NCBI GenBank assembly: GCA_022495005.1
Contig: JAGYXB010001406.1
Span: forward strand, 1-64,000
DNA length: 64,000 nucleotides
Source of the DNA: Rhyacophila brunnea
Taxonomy: Eukaryota; Arthropoda; Insecta; Trichoptera; Rhyacophilidae
Direction of reading: 5' to 3'
A model generated the notes under the pieces. That model ran no database searches. It saw nothing but the letters and a program-made list of their open reading frames with translations, and had not been told where the DNA came from. Position 1 is the stretch's first letter. Each line of letters opens with the position of its first letter. The position numbers were made by a program, and so were the translations under genes. Shown one piece after another: positions 22,465 through 34,500 of the stretch.

Positions 22465-25275
22465 AGGTCCATTTACCTGGATCACCCAATGTTAAAACTC
22501 CAACTTTTTTTGGGTGCATTTGTTTGTGCACGATTTTTTTTCGTTAGTGCACCTATAATAACCGAAAAATTCCAATTTTAAATTGGGTGTTCCAGCTAAA
22601 CGTTGGGTCACCCAATGTTGAAATTTCAACTTTTTTTGAGTGCATTCGTTTGTGCATCGTTAGTGCACGTTTGTGCATGCGTTTTTTTCGTTTGTGCACG
22701 CACATTAAGGGGGTTATTCGCATTTCAATTTGGGTGACCCAGCTAAATGCTGGATACTTGTGTCACTAAACTTAGATTTTTTTTAAAAAATAAATTGTGA
22801 ACTCTTCTGCGTCGTTAGTAAACGTTAGTGCACGATTTTTTTTTTGCCTTTTCACCTATATTGAGCACGCTTTAATAAAATCTTTAATAAAAATCTTTTA
22901 CAATGAATAATATTCAAACATTTTCAATTACCTAATAAAATTCGCCGTTTTCAAAAATCAGTATAGCATATTAGAGTTCGCCAATGCATTTCATAAAATT
23001 TAAATAATTATAAAGTAACTTTTGACACAGACACTCGTGCTTACCTTCGTATAAAAACGCTCTAAATAGGTAGGTAAGTATGCGAAAATAAGGAACATTT
23101 TTCAAAATAACGTTATAGATAACAATATTTTTTATATAAAATTTAGCCGTCTTAACTAAACGATATTGTTATAATTTCAGATAATTCCGACTCAAATTTG
23201 ATCAATAAAATAAGAAATACGAGTGAAAATGGCTTGAATGGCTTTTATTTACTCTTTGATTAGTGATTGTTTTTATAAGATAATAATATTTATCCATAGT
23301 CAGTATTCCGTATTTATTTTGTATTCATTTAATTAAATGTATAATAAATAAAACAGGCTCCAGTTTATGATATTATGATATTTAACATTTCGCTTCAACA
23401 AACAAATGGCCCGGTCAAATAGCCTCGATAAAACGGCTCACACTGATTGAAATTAAACGTCACTGGTTTTCATTAAAATGCCACTTTTCCTACTTAAAAC
23501 TTACCTTTCGGCATAATATACCTATCATAAATATTCATGAAGCGTGTTATCTTTCATATTAACGCATTCACTGCTGAGTAGATAATGAGTTTTTAATTAG
23601 CACCTTTAAAATGCACGTTAATTACATCGATCGGCCGCGTGGTCATTACGCGCATGTGCGTCTTCAGCGTCCAAAGTATTAAATATTATACCAAACTAAC
23701 CTTGTATTTTTTTAAAATCTTAATTTTCTCGGTTATGCGTTAATACGGAATACTGACTATGGATATATATTACAATCTTATAAGAACAATCACTAATCAA
23801 AGAGTAAATAAAAGCCATCCAAGCCATTTTCAGTCGTATTTCTTATTTTAAATTGGGTGACCTAACGGGGAATGGGATGATTTGGCACCGCGAACTGGCC
23901 TCCGGCGATTGGCCTTCGGTAATTGGCCGCCGGTACGATCGGACGCCGGCCCAATTTGACGCCGACCCAATTGGCCTCCGGGAGGATTGGACGCCGCACA
24001 GTTGAATTAAATGCGCAAAGGAATAGACGTACGTTACGATTTGTTGGAGTAAATAAGCAAGTCAGCTTAATATGTTTCTATCTTCTCAATAGTTGTACCA
24101 TATACATTTCGCGCTTGACACATTTTTAATATAGATTGAGAATAATTATTATGCCTTATGATGTTTATTAAAAGAAAATAATTCTTCCCTCCTAAAACTT
24201 AAAGATGTGCATAATCAATTTATTTATTGTCTATACATGGGTACTTATTTATATTTACAACAAATATTAAAAATAATGTTAGATATTAGAATGAAAATAA
24301 CATTATATTTCAGCGTTTTATCGACTTAATATTATAATAAAGCTTAAAAATGTGTATTATTATGCATAAATGCGTATTTTAAGATAGTAAGAAATTACAA
24401 ACAAAATATTAAGTAAGTTATCTGCTAAGTATAAATGTTTCAGTAATTTGATTGATAAACTACTTAGGTACTGGGTGCCGGACGAAATCCCGAAAAATAA
24501 AAAAATACAAACATCAATAATTGCGCAATTTTTGCAAGAGAGACAAAAACCCATTTTTTGTGGAAATATAAAATACAAACATCATGAATTGCGTGATGGG
24601 ATTTGATTAAAAATGGGATTTGTCTCTCTTGCAAAAATTGCGCAATTCACGATTGCAATATTTTGTTTGTAATTTTATACTATCTTAAAATACGCATTTA
24701 TGCATAATAATATACATGTTTAAGCTTTATTATAATATTAAGTCGATAAACCGCTGAAATATAATGTTATTTTCATTCTAACATCTAACATCATTTTTAA
24801 TATTTGTTGTAAATATAAATTAGTATCCATGTATAGACAATATTAATTGATTATGCACATCTTTAAGTTTTAACGAGGGAAAAATTATTTTCTTTTAATA
24901 AACATCATAAGGTACAACTACTGAGAAGATAGAAGCATATTAAACTGACTTGCTTATTTACTCCAACAAATCGTAACGTACGTCTATTCCTTTGCGCATT
25001 TAATTCAACTGTGCGGCGTCCAATCCTCCCGGAGGTCAATTGGGCCGGCGTCCGATTGTACCGGCGGCCAATTACTGGAGGCCAATCGCCGGAGGCCAGT
25101 TCGCGGTGCCAAATCGTCCTCGACCCGACCCAACGTTTAGCTGGAACACCCAATTTGAAATTGGAATTTTTCGGTTATTATAGGTGCGGTGCACAAACGA
25201 AAAAAAATCGTGCACAAACGTGCACTAACGATACACAAACAAAATAAATGCACCCAAACCTGATTAAATGGACCT
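22465..25275. mobile_element. Large foldback element with 9-bp target duplication
   Basis: The ends AGGTCCATTTA are perfectly inverted, and GTTTAAATG lies directly outside both (22456-22464, 25276-25284). The arms are long: 22500-22611 pairs with 25240-25131 (ATAATAACCGAAAAATTCC, TTCCAGCTAAACGTTGGGTC), and 23870-24580 pairs with 25115-24600, centred near 24590. The left arm is about 1.25 kb longer because other repeats have been inserted there. GTGCAC-containing units and a run of ATTGGCCTCCGG-like 14-mers occur in the arms. A 9-bp duplication with long arms suggests a MULE-related Foldback element. No transposase. Confidence 0.85.
23207..23849. mobile_element. Inverted-repeat element nested in foldback arm
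   Basis: Begins AAAATAAGAAATACGAGTGA and ends with its near-exact inverse (about 70 bp arms, including CTTTGATTAGTGATTG). Present in the left arm only. Target duplication not resolved. Confidence 0.75.
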
Positions 25276-25578
25276 GTTTAAATGTTTAGGTTTTTTGATT
25301 CTCAGAAAAAAACGGAGAATTTGAAAATCTCCGAGACCCCTTTTAATTTCATTTTAAACCAAAGTCTGGGGTTTTTTACGTTTTTCGAGCATTTTTTTCC
25401 AAGTCCTTCAAATCTTCTTATCTTACGAAATTATAGTATTTTGCACCAATTTATCGAACGGAAATATCGAAATTTTAGTATTTTTTTCCGATATTCAAAA
25501 TTATAGTATTTTGAGCGTCCTATACCTGTCGTACATAGTACGCGGACCAAAAATAGTACAAATACACTGGCCGAGAAT

Positions 25579-26099
25579 CTAATCAAATCAAATCAAATTT
25601 CAAATCAAATTTATTTATTTTACATATAATGAACATAGCAAATTATAAATTCATAGCGTTCACGACATGACATAAAATAAGTGTAAATAGTTTTTTAAAA
25701 ATAAAAATACAGAGAAGTGTCAGTTAATAATACAACATAATAAAATTTAAAAAAAGTAGATGGAAGCACAAAGTGAACTTTGATAGACCCTATCTTAAAA
25801 ACTTATAAAACAACGTCCACATAAATTCACCCTCACGTAAGTGGAATATATCAATATCCGAAGCGATTTCATTAAACATGGTTATCGCCCTCCCAATTGG
25901 CATTACCAGTGGCAGGTTGGTTCTGCACCTTGGGAGAATAAACAACTGATGGTCTCTATTTCTAAAATAGTTATCAGGGACACACAGGTCAACACTGCCC
26001 AGAATGGCAGAGTTCTCATTTATACCTCGTATAAGTCGAAAAAAATACGTAGCTAAATAAAGATTTCTTCTAAATTGCAATTATTTCAGTATGATGTAA
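25579..26099 (-). pseudogene. LINE C-terminus and 3' tail (jockey-like), 3' part
   Basis: Minus-strand frame with LQFRRNLYLATYFFRLIRG, then VDLCVPDNYFRNRDHQLFI and IGRAITMFNEIASDIDIFHL, the usual last block of insect jockey-like reverse transcriptases. It is followed by a short UTR and an (ATTTG)-like tail at 25580-25615. It continues at 30959-31163 on the far side of two Harbinger insertions. A sister copy of the same tail is at 62246-62640. Confidence 0.75.
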
Positions 26100-26703
26100 T
26101 GCCGGCGCCCATTGGCACGCAAGTCAGACGATTTACAGTCTTCGGACTTTTTTTTCGCGTGGAGCACCCCAGGTCTGCGGACTTTTTAATCCGCAGACCA
26201 GGCTCGTTGGATTTCAAACATGTTTGATATTTTACTCGCCGAGCCGCTGAAATTCGTACGTTCACCACGCTTTACCGTCACATTATTTATATCTATGCCG
26301 ACGGACGACAGCGCCATATATTAGTATGAGCGCCATCATTATTTTACTGTCATTCAAAGTGTTCGGACATCGAAAACAACAATGGTAGATCTACGAGTGC
26401 ATTCGAAAAGTTTCTTGGAAGATTTTATTAGTTGTTTTAAAGACAAACCGTCGTTGTGGAAGACGACAAGAATCGTGATGCCAAGTCCTTGGCGTATGCG
26501 GAACTTTTGGAAATATTAATCAAGGTGGAGCCGCAGGCAACGGTCAACGATGTCAAAAAGAAAATACAGACATTGAGGTCGGGTTACAGAAAGGAGAGAA
26601 ATAAAGTAAGGACATCATATCGAAGCGGAGCCGGCACAGACGCAGTATATCTACCAAACTGTGGTACTATAAAAATTTGGAGTTCTTGAACGACCAAATG
26701 GAA

Positions 26704-27080
26704 GGTACGTGGGAATGCTTTAAAGCTATTTATTATACACGTGCAGATTATGAAATTGTCGTAGCTCTGAAAGTGACATCGCATTAGATTAGCTACTATT
26801 AAGCAATTAAAACATACAGCTATGAATCATTTCTAGTCACAATAAAATTACTTATTCTTTGCTGAGGTAGGTAATAAATAATAATAATATATAGGTACGA
26901 TGGAATGCTTTAAAGCTATTTATTATACACGTGCAGACTATGACATTGTCGTAGCTCTGAAAGTGACATCGCATTAGATTAGCAACTATTAAGCAATTAA
27001 AACATACAGCTATGAATCATTTCTAGTCACAATAAAATTACTTATTCTTTGCTGAGGTAGGTAAGAAATAATAATATATA
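26704..27080 (+). repeat. Tandem duplication, about 188-bp unit
   Basis: Units 26704-26893 and 26894-27080 are almost identical (start ggtacg, core TTTAAAGCTATTTATTATAC). The unit contains the splice-donor-like G|GTACG of the MADF exon. The SINE is inserted just after the start of a third partial unit. Confidence 0.9.
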
Positions 27081-27092
27081 GGTACGATCATG

Positions 27093-27333
27093 GCGGTGGA
27101 AGCGCGGCTTAAGCGTTGGCTTATTGAGTCGTGGTCGGGTCCTAGGTTCAAATCCTGGGTCTGACAAGTACACATTGAATTTCAATTTGTGTATGAGTCA
27201 GAGTATGGACCTAATATGTTGAGCAAGTGGCTGACATCCATTTCTCGTAAAAACAAAATCTGTCAATACAAACCTCCACTCCGTGGAGGTCCATATTGTG
27301 ATCGGACATGGTCGAAAGAAGAAGAAAAGAAAT
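27093..27333 (+). mobile_element. tRNA-derived SINE
   Basis: A tRNA-like head with a Pol III B box GGTTCAAATCC (27145-27155) and an A-box-like GGCTTAAGCGTTGG upstream, an unrelated body, and an A/G-rich tail (gaaagaagaagaaaaga). GATCATG flanks both ends (27086-27092, 27334-27340). It is not a functional tRNA: acceptor and anticodon stems do not pair well. Confidence 0.8.
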
Positions 27334-27743
27334 GATCATGAAATCAAAAATCGCTCGAGTTAGGTTCCTTCAGAGACAATCAATAAATCGTCAATCATCA
27401 ATCAAAATTAATGGTACAGTTTGGTTATGAGGAATACACATTTTGAAAATACCTGATATACTGGATTACACCAATTATACCAATATAAATAATCATATCA
27501 ATATTAACCGTATGAAGGAATGGGTACTTAGGAGAGATAATAAAAAACAAGTTTGAGTATTATGTTGTATTTTAACAATTTACATTTTGTTTTACAGAAT
27601 CGAGCTCAATATCCAGCATGGCGGACGATTTTGAAAACATGTCTCCTGATGAGAGTTACTCCAACTCGTTAAACAACGAAGATTGTATTGAGGTAAAACA
27701 TTTTAACTTAACTGTTACATTGGTTTAATTTATCTATTGCTTA

Positions 27744-29842
27744 TCATACTTTCTTGCCATGTGACAGCCCCGGTAGTATTAAAATATTTTTCGAAATCTC
27801 CTCGCGCTTCTTAGCATTGGCAGTCGAGTTCCGATTAGTCGTTGCTTCCAAAGGCGCTAAGGTGTCCTGTAACCTCAGTCCGAGCTCTATTAAACCTGTC
27901 TCAGGATTTTCCCTATCAAGGTCATGAGAAGGAGTATAAGAATGTGTTGATTTGCGACGAAGAAAGTTGTGCAGCACACAGCAAGCTAATACAACTGTAT
28001 TGATATTATCAATTTTCATGTTTATTGGAGCTTCTAGCAGCTAAAATGCCAAAAACATTTTCTATAATTCGCCTGGCTCTGCATGTCCGATAATTATATA
28101 TTATTTTACTGTGATTTAATTGCCTTTGTGAATACGGCTTTAAGAAATCGTTACGTAATGCAAAGGCTTCATCGCCAATATAAACAAATGGCAGTGCATC
28201 AGAATTAGCAGTAGGTTTTTTTTGTGCAGGTATTTTTAATCTGCCTTCGTCTAAACGTTTGAAAAAAATAGATTTTCTCAGTACGCCTCCATCAGAAATA
28301 CGTCCATTTGTTCCAACATCAACATAAATAAATTCATAATTAGCATTTGCAATCGCCATCAAAACAATGCTGTGGAAATGTTTGTAATTATAAAAGTGGG
28401 AGCCGGCGCCTGCAGGTGGCACGATTGCAATGTGTTTCCCATCAACTGCGCCCAGGCAATTTGAAAATTGCCATTTACTATTAAATTCTTCTGCAATCGT
28501 CTCCATTTCTTCGTGCGTATCAGGGAACTGCAACAAAAATAATCAACATTTTATTTACAGATAGAATATTCGCCTTCAACATCAACGTTGTCGACTACTC
28601 CAAGGTCGAATCTCAATAGAGCACCAGAACCCCATCGTTCAAACGAAAAAAATCGAATGATAGCGCCAACAAAGTGTTAGAATTAATCACCGACAAATTA
28701 AGCAAGACTGAAGATGAATTTGATGTTTTTGGCAAAATGATGGCCATGAAACTACGATCGATGTCACAGGGACAAAGATTGCTGGCCGAGAAGCTGATGC
28801 ATGAAGTTGCCTTTATGGGACAAAGTGACAAAATAATGCCAGCAACTACTGTTCATACTCAACCAGTTTATCGTATATTAAGCAAAAATGTACAAAAGCC
28901 GGTATAATAAATTAATGTTTTTTGTGTGAATAAATATCTTGTAAAATATTTGTTTTTTTGTTTGTTTTTTATGCCTATAAACCTTAAGGCTTAAGCGATA
29001 CAACAAATGGTAAGTATTTGAGTTATGTTAGCATACCTATATTATTATGTGGCCTCATTTAGAAATCAAATTCCATGCTTGCTTTTCGAAGAATATGACT
29101 AGTATTACAATACATTCAACAGGAATATTTAAGTAGCTTGCTTACAGCCTATATGGAGAGTCCTGGCTAGGTACAGAATTCTAACGGTCTATTGAATATT
29201 TAGCATGTCAACGATGGCCTTATTTGTGACTATATATATACCTATCTCAAATGCATCTTGTCTGTCATTCTTATGCTGTTGCCGTCTATGAGTTATATAG
29301 GTAAAACAATCCACTAAACGTTCACTTTATAAGACCAACCGACGTCTACTTGTTAATTATATATTTGTAAATTTGCCCAAATTTATTAGATGACGTATAA
29401 TATAATACACACCTTGAAATATTCTCCTTTCAAAACGTCAATGATGACTTGGCAAGTTTCGGGAATTATCTTGCCCAGAGTTTGTCTTCCAATCGCAGTT
29501 CTATAATGCAAGTCAGTGAACGTTCCGCCGGCAGTCAAAAATCGCAGGGTTGCACATAATCTATCATGAGGAGAAATAGCTTCCCTCATAATAGTATTTT
29601 TTTTTAATAAATGGGGAGACCAAATTATACAGTTCTGTGTATACATCCTCCGACATTCGCAAATAATTGCGGAAATCGCTCGGTTGCAAACGCAATTCTC
29701 ATATTAAATTTGTGTGGGATAATGTCGTTCGTTTCCTTAACCATTGTTTCACCCAGTATTTGTGTACCCTTTGCTTCGTTATTAGATTATCTGCCACCCA
29801 ATAACCCAAAAAACACAAAACGTCGGTATCATTTAACGCCAT
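27744..29842 (-). pseudogene. HARBI1-like transposase, broken
   Basis: First exon from about 29842 to 29413: KYWVKQWL, YLRMSEDVYTE, REAISPHDRLCATLRFL and QTLGKIIPETCQVIIDVLKG, ending at a GT donor. Second exon from 28527: FPDTHEEMETIAEEF, CLGAVDGKHIAIVPPAGAGS (first Asp), VDVGTNGRISDGGVLRKS (second), and PFVYIGDEAFALRNDFLKPY (third), then RARRIIENVFGILA. At about 28020 a small deletion shifts the frame into VVLACCVLHNFLRRKS, ending at 27744. A stop also breaks exon 1 near 29700. Recently dead. Confidence 0.85.
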
Positions 29843-30031
29843 CACGATTTAACTGTCAAATTTACGTATATTATCTATGCTGTCAAAGTCGACGGTTTTA
29901 CTCGTCAAATTAATAATATACCTCGCTTCGTTGAACGTCTGTTAGCCAGTAGCAGAATGTAGAAAAATCTGAAGACTTATTGTCCTCGGACTTTTGGCTC
30001 GCCAATGGAGCGCTGGCATTAGCATGCCTAA

Positions 30032-30958
30032 AGGCTTAATTACATTGGCAGACGCACAGAGTATATTAGTCTATGCACAGACCCAACCCGATCCAACGAT
30101 CGACGCATGATCGACGCCGACCGTCGTCGCCAGCTATTTGCAATTACACGCAACGATTCAATCTCGTTGGTCCTTGATTTGATTGGTTTAAAATAATAAT
30201 AGTGTTGCTATTATTAAAAATATAGGTTCAGTGAAAACTAGATATTTCTTAGATTGGTGGCTACACTGAACGCATTCCCGCGCAATTTTACGTCAAAAAA
30301 ACTGAGCTGTCAGCTGTCAAACCTAGCGAGCAACAGATCTGTTAAAATTTACGCGGCCGTTTGACATTTATAGAACGTTTGTATACTTATTGTTAATTTA
30401 CATCATGAATAACTGGGCGAGCTTGAATCTCCAAACCAATTGAGTAATTCGAATATCGAAATCGAATAATCCAAAGACTAATTTATTGTAGCGAGTATGG
30501 CTAGGTATATTTCAACTGGCTCAGGCGGTCAGAACTCGACGTAAACGAAAACACTGGGTCAAAAGTTGGCTAACTGAAGAACAGCGTGATCTCCATTGAA
30601 TATGGCGGGTTTTTTTACGTTCCATACTATATCTTTGGCGTGTATTAATTCGACGAGGACTGTGTCCTCGGTGATACTCCATATATATTTTTTGAGTTTT
30701 GCCATCTTGTAGTTGTTCAGTTGAAATGTAGAATGAAATGAACGACCGTTTGCATGACTCGCAAGCAGGCGCATATTCGGCTATTTTCGTACGCTTTCGC
30801 CAATCTTCGCCTGATAATGAATGGATCGCACGACGGATAATAGAAAAATTTCCACTTTCGTCCCGATCGCTCACGATCCTTGAAAACCATAGAGAATAGA
30901 GATTGACAGTCGTGGCAGACGATCGGGCCAGACGCAATCTGCCAATGGATTATGGGCT
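30032..30958. mobile_element. Second Harbinger element, internally deleted
   Basis: Ends AGGCTTAATTACATTGGCAG and, inverted, AGCCCATAATCCATTGGCAG, with TAA on both sides (30029-30031, 30959-30961). The interior keeps the start of a HARBI1-like protein on the plus strand (RRKRKHWVKSWL near 30540) and the start of a MADF-like protein on the minus strand (KKYIWSITEDTVLVELIHAK, 30700-30615). The end of each gene is missing. Confidence 0.8.
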
Positions 30959-31163
30959 TAAGAGAAAGTCAGTTGGATAAAGCCACGGATAGTATCCATA
31001 CAACCTAAAGTAAAGGAGTCTCAAGAATTTCTTCTGAACCCTCTCCACCATAAGGCCATACTTCAACTGATGCGGTGCCCAAACAATAGACCCACTCTCA
31101 AGTCTGCTTCGAACTAAAGAATTAAAGTGTAATTTTTTACATTTGGAAAATTTTGCAGTCAGT
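30959..31163 (-). pseudogene. LINE C-terminus, 5' part of the split copy
   Basis: Minus strand: KLHFNSLVRSRLESGSIVWA, then HQLKYGLMVERVQKKFLR and LYGYYPWLYPTDFLL. The next residues of the family (LQFRRNLYLATYFF) are found at about 26080, across the two Harbinger insertions. Confidence 0.85.
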
Positions 31164-31569
31164 TAATTAGGCAATTTTCGGCATTATTGTCTATCATATT
31201 TTTATACATTTGCTGTGACCATAGACTAATTATTGTCTATGACGTAAACAGTTCCATAGATCGCAACTGTTTGAAATTGCCTAGGTATTAAATTAAATTG
31301 TTCTTTTTAATATGGCAAATCTTATTATGGTAATATGTACGATACTATTCACAGCGATCACCCTCCTTATATTGTGCGGAATGTTTTCTCAGTTATTACC
31401 GCCGGAGATCGCTGAATTATTGACTTCGTATTTCAATTTTTAAGATGACTAGGTTATGTATATTTGTCAAAGTTATTGAATGAATTATTCATCATGCCGA
31501 TCATGCCTCTCCTTGAAAGTCACGATCATTTCTATCTGTATTGAATTGTTTTCGTCTTAAATCAACAGG
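31164..31569 (+). promoter_or_regulatory. 5' flank / 5' UTR of the GANP-like gene
   Basis: No coding frame. The sequence just before the start codon (gtcttaaatcaacag|g) looks like a splice acceptor, so the start may lie in the second exon of the transcript. No clear TATA box. Confidence 0.35.
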
Positions 31570-34500
31570 ATGAATGAAGCCGGTGACGAATATTTATTTG
31601 TCGATGAACTTTCGCAAGATGAGACATCACCTAAATTTTCCATCAGGTTTGTACAATACCATCTATCGTTAATTCATTACTATTTTGACATTCGTTTAGT
31701 TTTCACTTTCAAGTTTCAACTAGTATTGCTTAGGTTAGCGGAAATTTAATCATTCTCCTTTTGTTATCCGAGGTCAGTTTAGGAATAAAATGGACAACGA
31801 ATAGCTATTAATATCAACGAAGGGTGGTTTGTAGATTATTGGTAGCGTTATCCCTGAGAAACATATATATTTTGCTGGCTACGTGTAATCTATTTCAATT
31901 AGCGTGTGTCCCCCAGTCCGGAGGGTTTGGGGGGGGGGTTTAAACTGCAATGTTATTTATAGTTAGTGTGAGGTAGAGACACAATGGTGGTAAAGACTTG
32001 TTAATGGTTGGAAGCTTTGTATTACAATTTGCAGCCATACTTCTAATGCATCATTGGTTTACTGGCGACAGTATGTATTATCGTGACCATAACAATAAAA
32101 TGCAAATGTATTACACACATGATATTATCGTGCAAGTTGTAAGACTGCATGCATGGATCAAAAAAAATTATCGGCCTCTGATATCTATCATGTGATAGGT
32201 AGTTGCAATTTGTATGATATAATATGCGCATAGTGGCGAACCTGCCGGGAAAAAAAATTAAATACACCGCGCAGAGCAATTTTGACGTATACCAATTTTC
32301 ACAGCCACTCAAATAGCACCATAAGGCCCGTTTCAGACGGGACACCGGTGTCGTGCTCGTGTATAATGAGTCCTTTGTATTCGAATAAAGGGGCCTTTGT
32401 ATTATGTTTATGAGCGCCCCAGAGCTAATGAGTCAACGCGTGTCTGATACTGTTTTCCGTCGGCCGTGATACACTTGTTTTTGTTACCACAGCCAGTTTT
32501 ATGTTCAAATTTATAACGCAAAATTATGCGTTGACCCATTAGCTTTGGGCGTTCATTAACATAATACAAAGGCCCGTTTATTCGAATACAAAGGCCTTCT
32601 ATATTATATCGAGCGCGACACCAGTGTCCCGTCTGAAACGGGCCTAAAATGACAACAAAGTGTCTCACTTACGCTTGAAGAATGTGATTGACGAGACAGT
32701 CAGCACTTTTGCATGTAAACAGTTATTATCGCAATAGTTTAATTTACACAAAATCAATGCACATGTAAAAGCGCTATTATGCATTCCAGCAATATTATTG
32801 GTTAGTCGTTGATTGTGTGAATACATTTTTCCATATAAAATTTTTGGTAACACTGTGTGCTAAGGGCAGTTCTGCCACTCCTTCATGAGTTTTATGGATT
32901 CTATTTTTTGAATAAATGAAATACAGTGGAACCCCGTTCTAAATCGTTTTCCCGCATGGATCGTTAATTTTTGAAAGTCCCGCCAAACATCCATAAGAAC
33001 ATTGTTAAATAATCCCGCATTAACCGTTCCCCGATTTATCGTTTTTCTCGATCTATCGTCTAAATAATATGGTCCCGTTCAAATATTGTCCCGATTGACC
33101 GTTTTTCTTGAAAATTTTTCATTTCGCTTTCGTAAATTTTGTTTATGATACTTTTTATGATGCTTTGTTTGGAACTATTATGGTCTCGTCACAAATATCA
33201 TCCCGATTGACCGTTTTTTTTTTTTTTTAATATTTTTCATTTCGCTTTCATAGAATTGTTTATGATACTTTTTATTATGCTTTGTTTGCACAGATCGGTC
33301 GGCGCTTAATCTCGCCTGACCGTTCAGTCGCGTTGCTATGTTTGCACAGGCTGCTCAGGCTTGCTTTGCATCTCTTATCACGAATTTTTATAAGTCGCAA
33401 CTAAAATGCCCCCCATGAAGAAAACTATAACTCTAGCTGAGAAACTTATATAAGATAATTCAAGACGTCGAAACAGTTTTTGAAAATAAACACCTCACCA
33501 TCAAATGACATCTATTTGTCACGGCCCCCGCTTACGTTTTCAAATACATCTTTTTGTCCCCGCCCCTCACTTCCATCTCTTTATTATACATATGGACCAG
33601 TCAGTCATTTTGTAGATGTCACCCTATAGCTTCATCTTCAGATTCTTCAAAACCTGAATGATTACCTATATACTGGTCACAGTCAAGAAACTCTTCTGCT
33701 TTCTTTACACTGGGTGTACTAGTCTATACAATTTACTTAATTTCTTTATTTGGCTTATATGAAAGAAGCTTATTTTAATCCATAACTTTGAATGCACATT
33801 AAACACCAATAATATACTTAGTGTACGGCCTGAGTGGACAGCGATCGGCGGGGCGTGTGCAACTCAAACGTATAACCAAAAAAAGACATTGTCTATGAAC
33901 ATTTCACACACGGTTATACGTTTGAGTTACTCACGCTCCGCCGAACGCTGTTCACTTAGGCCGTACACTTATTTGACGAGTACCCCACGCTTTAAGAGGG
34001 AACATCATTCTAATTTATTTAGTATTAATTATTCTGTCAATTGAACTCTTTTCAGCTGTACAAATATTCCGGAGACATTGTTAGATGTGACTGCAGTTAA
34101 AGAGCATTTTGGTAAATTCGGTAATGTCGCCACAATATTCCTGCGCCCGAAGAAACACTCTTGCATTGTGGATTACGAGACTCGAGATGGTGCCGAAAAA
34201 GCCATCTTGAATGGGGGAGCATTTGATGGTTTTGAATTCGACGTCAAATGGAATAAGGTCAAAAAGTATGTGTTTTATTTTATTTGTCATGTTAGTGATT
34301 TTACGAACACATGGAATTTCTTTTTAGTCAGAGCATAATATAGACACCATGCAGCGCCTCCAAAAATCCTTGTCACTCGTAAGTTTTCTTGCATTCCTGT
34401 GGAATTTAACTTCCTCCAATGTTTGCCTTAGTATTTTGCATATGGCTGATTTATGGAGTTTCATCACATTCCACATTTTATGCATTTATGCTCCATCGTT

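Larger units (their letters stand above)
22362..25569. mobile_element. hAT-type element (ATTATAGTA family) hosting a foldback
   Basis: Left end CAGTGTTGCCATC and right end ...ACAAATACACTG share subterminal ATTATAGTA motifs and the cctgtcgtacatagtacgc segment with the 20667-21935 element. Flanks GCCGCAAA and GCCGAGAA match at 6 of 8 positions, fitting an aged 8-bp duplication. Nearly all of its interior is the foldback element 22465-25275. Confidence 0.7.
26383..28907 (+). pseudogene. MADF/BESS-like partner protein of Harbinger, broken
   Basis: Exon-like pieces: 26383-26703 gives SFLEDFISCFKDKPSLWK, then (shifted frame) EDDKNRDAKSLAYAELLEIL, QATVNDVKKKIQTLRSGYRK and LWYYKNLEFLNDQME (third frame), a MADF DNA-binding domain with two frameshifts. 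27599-27691 gives ADDFENMSPDESYSN between an ag acceptor and a gt donor. 28560-28907 gives ITDKLSKTEDEFDVFGKMMA with a BESS-like tail and a stop at 28907. The duplicated 190-bp unit and a SINE sit in the first intron. Confidence 0.75.
26100..30018. mobile_element. PIF/Harbinger element with transposase and MADF genes
   Basis: Inverted ends TGCCGGCGCCCATTGGC and (inverted) TGCCAGCGCTCCATTGGC. The flanking trinucleotides TAA and TTA fit the TWA target preference with one change. Two genes face each other inside: a MADF/BESS-type DNA-binding protein on the plus strand (26383-28907) and a HARBI1-type nuclease on the minus strand (29842-27744). Both carry lesions. Autonomous Harbinger elements classically encode exactly this pair. 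Confidence 0.85.

Noticed and set aside
22465..25275. CRISPR-like or satellite array because of repeated GTGCAC and ATTGGCC words
   Set aside because: Spacing is irregular and the words belong to the arms of a foldback element in a eukaryotic genome.
27093..27170. Possible tRNA gene
   Set aside because: Box A and B are present, but acceptor and anticodon stems do not pair and the body and tail are SINE-like with flanking duplications.
30521..30937. 138-codon minus-strand ORF as a host gene
   Set aside because: It lies within a Harbinger element; the supported frame is the shorter MADF-like one, 30774-30559.
34078..34338. Stand-alone small RRM gene
   Set aside because: The frame is exon 2 of the GANP-like gene. 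Its in-frame end after 34265 is intron.
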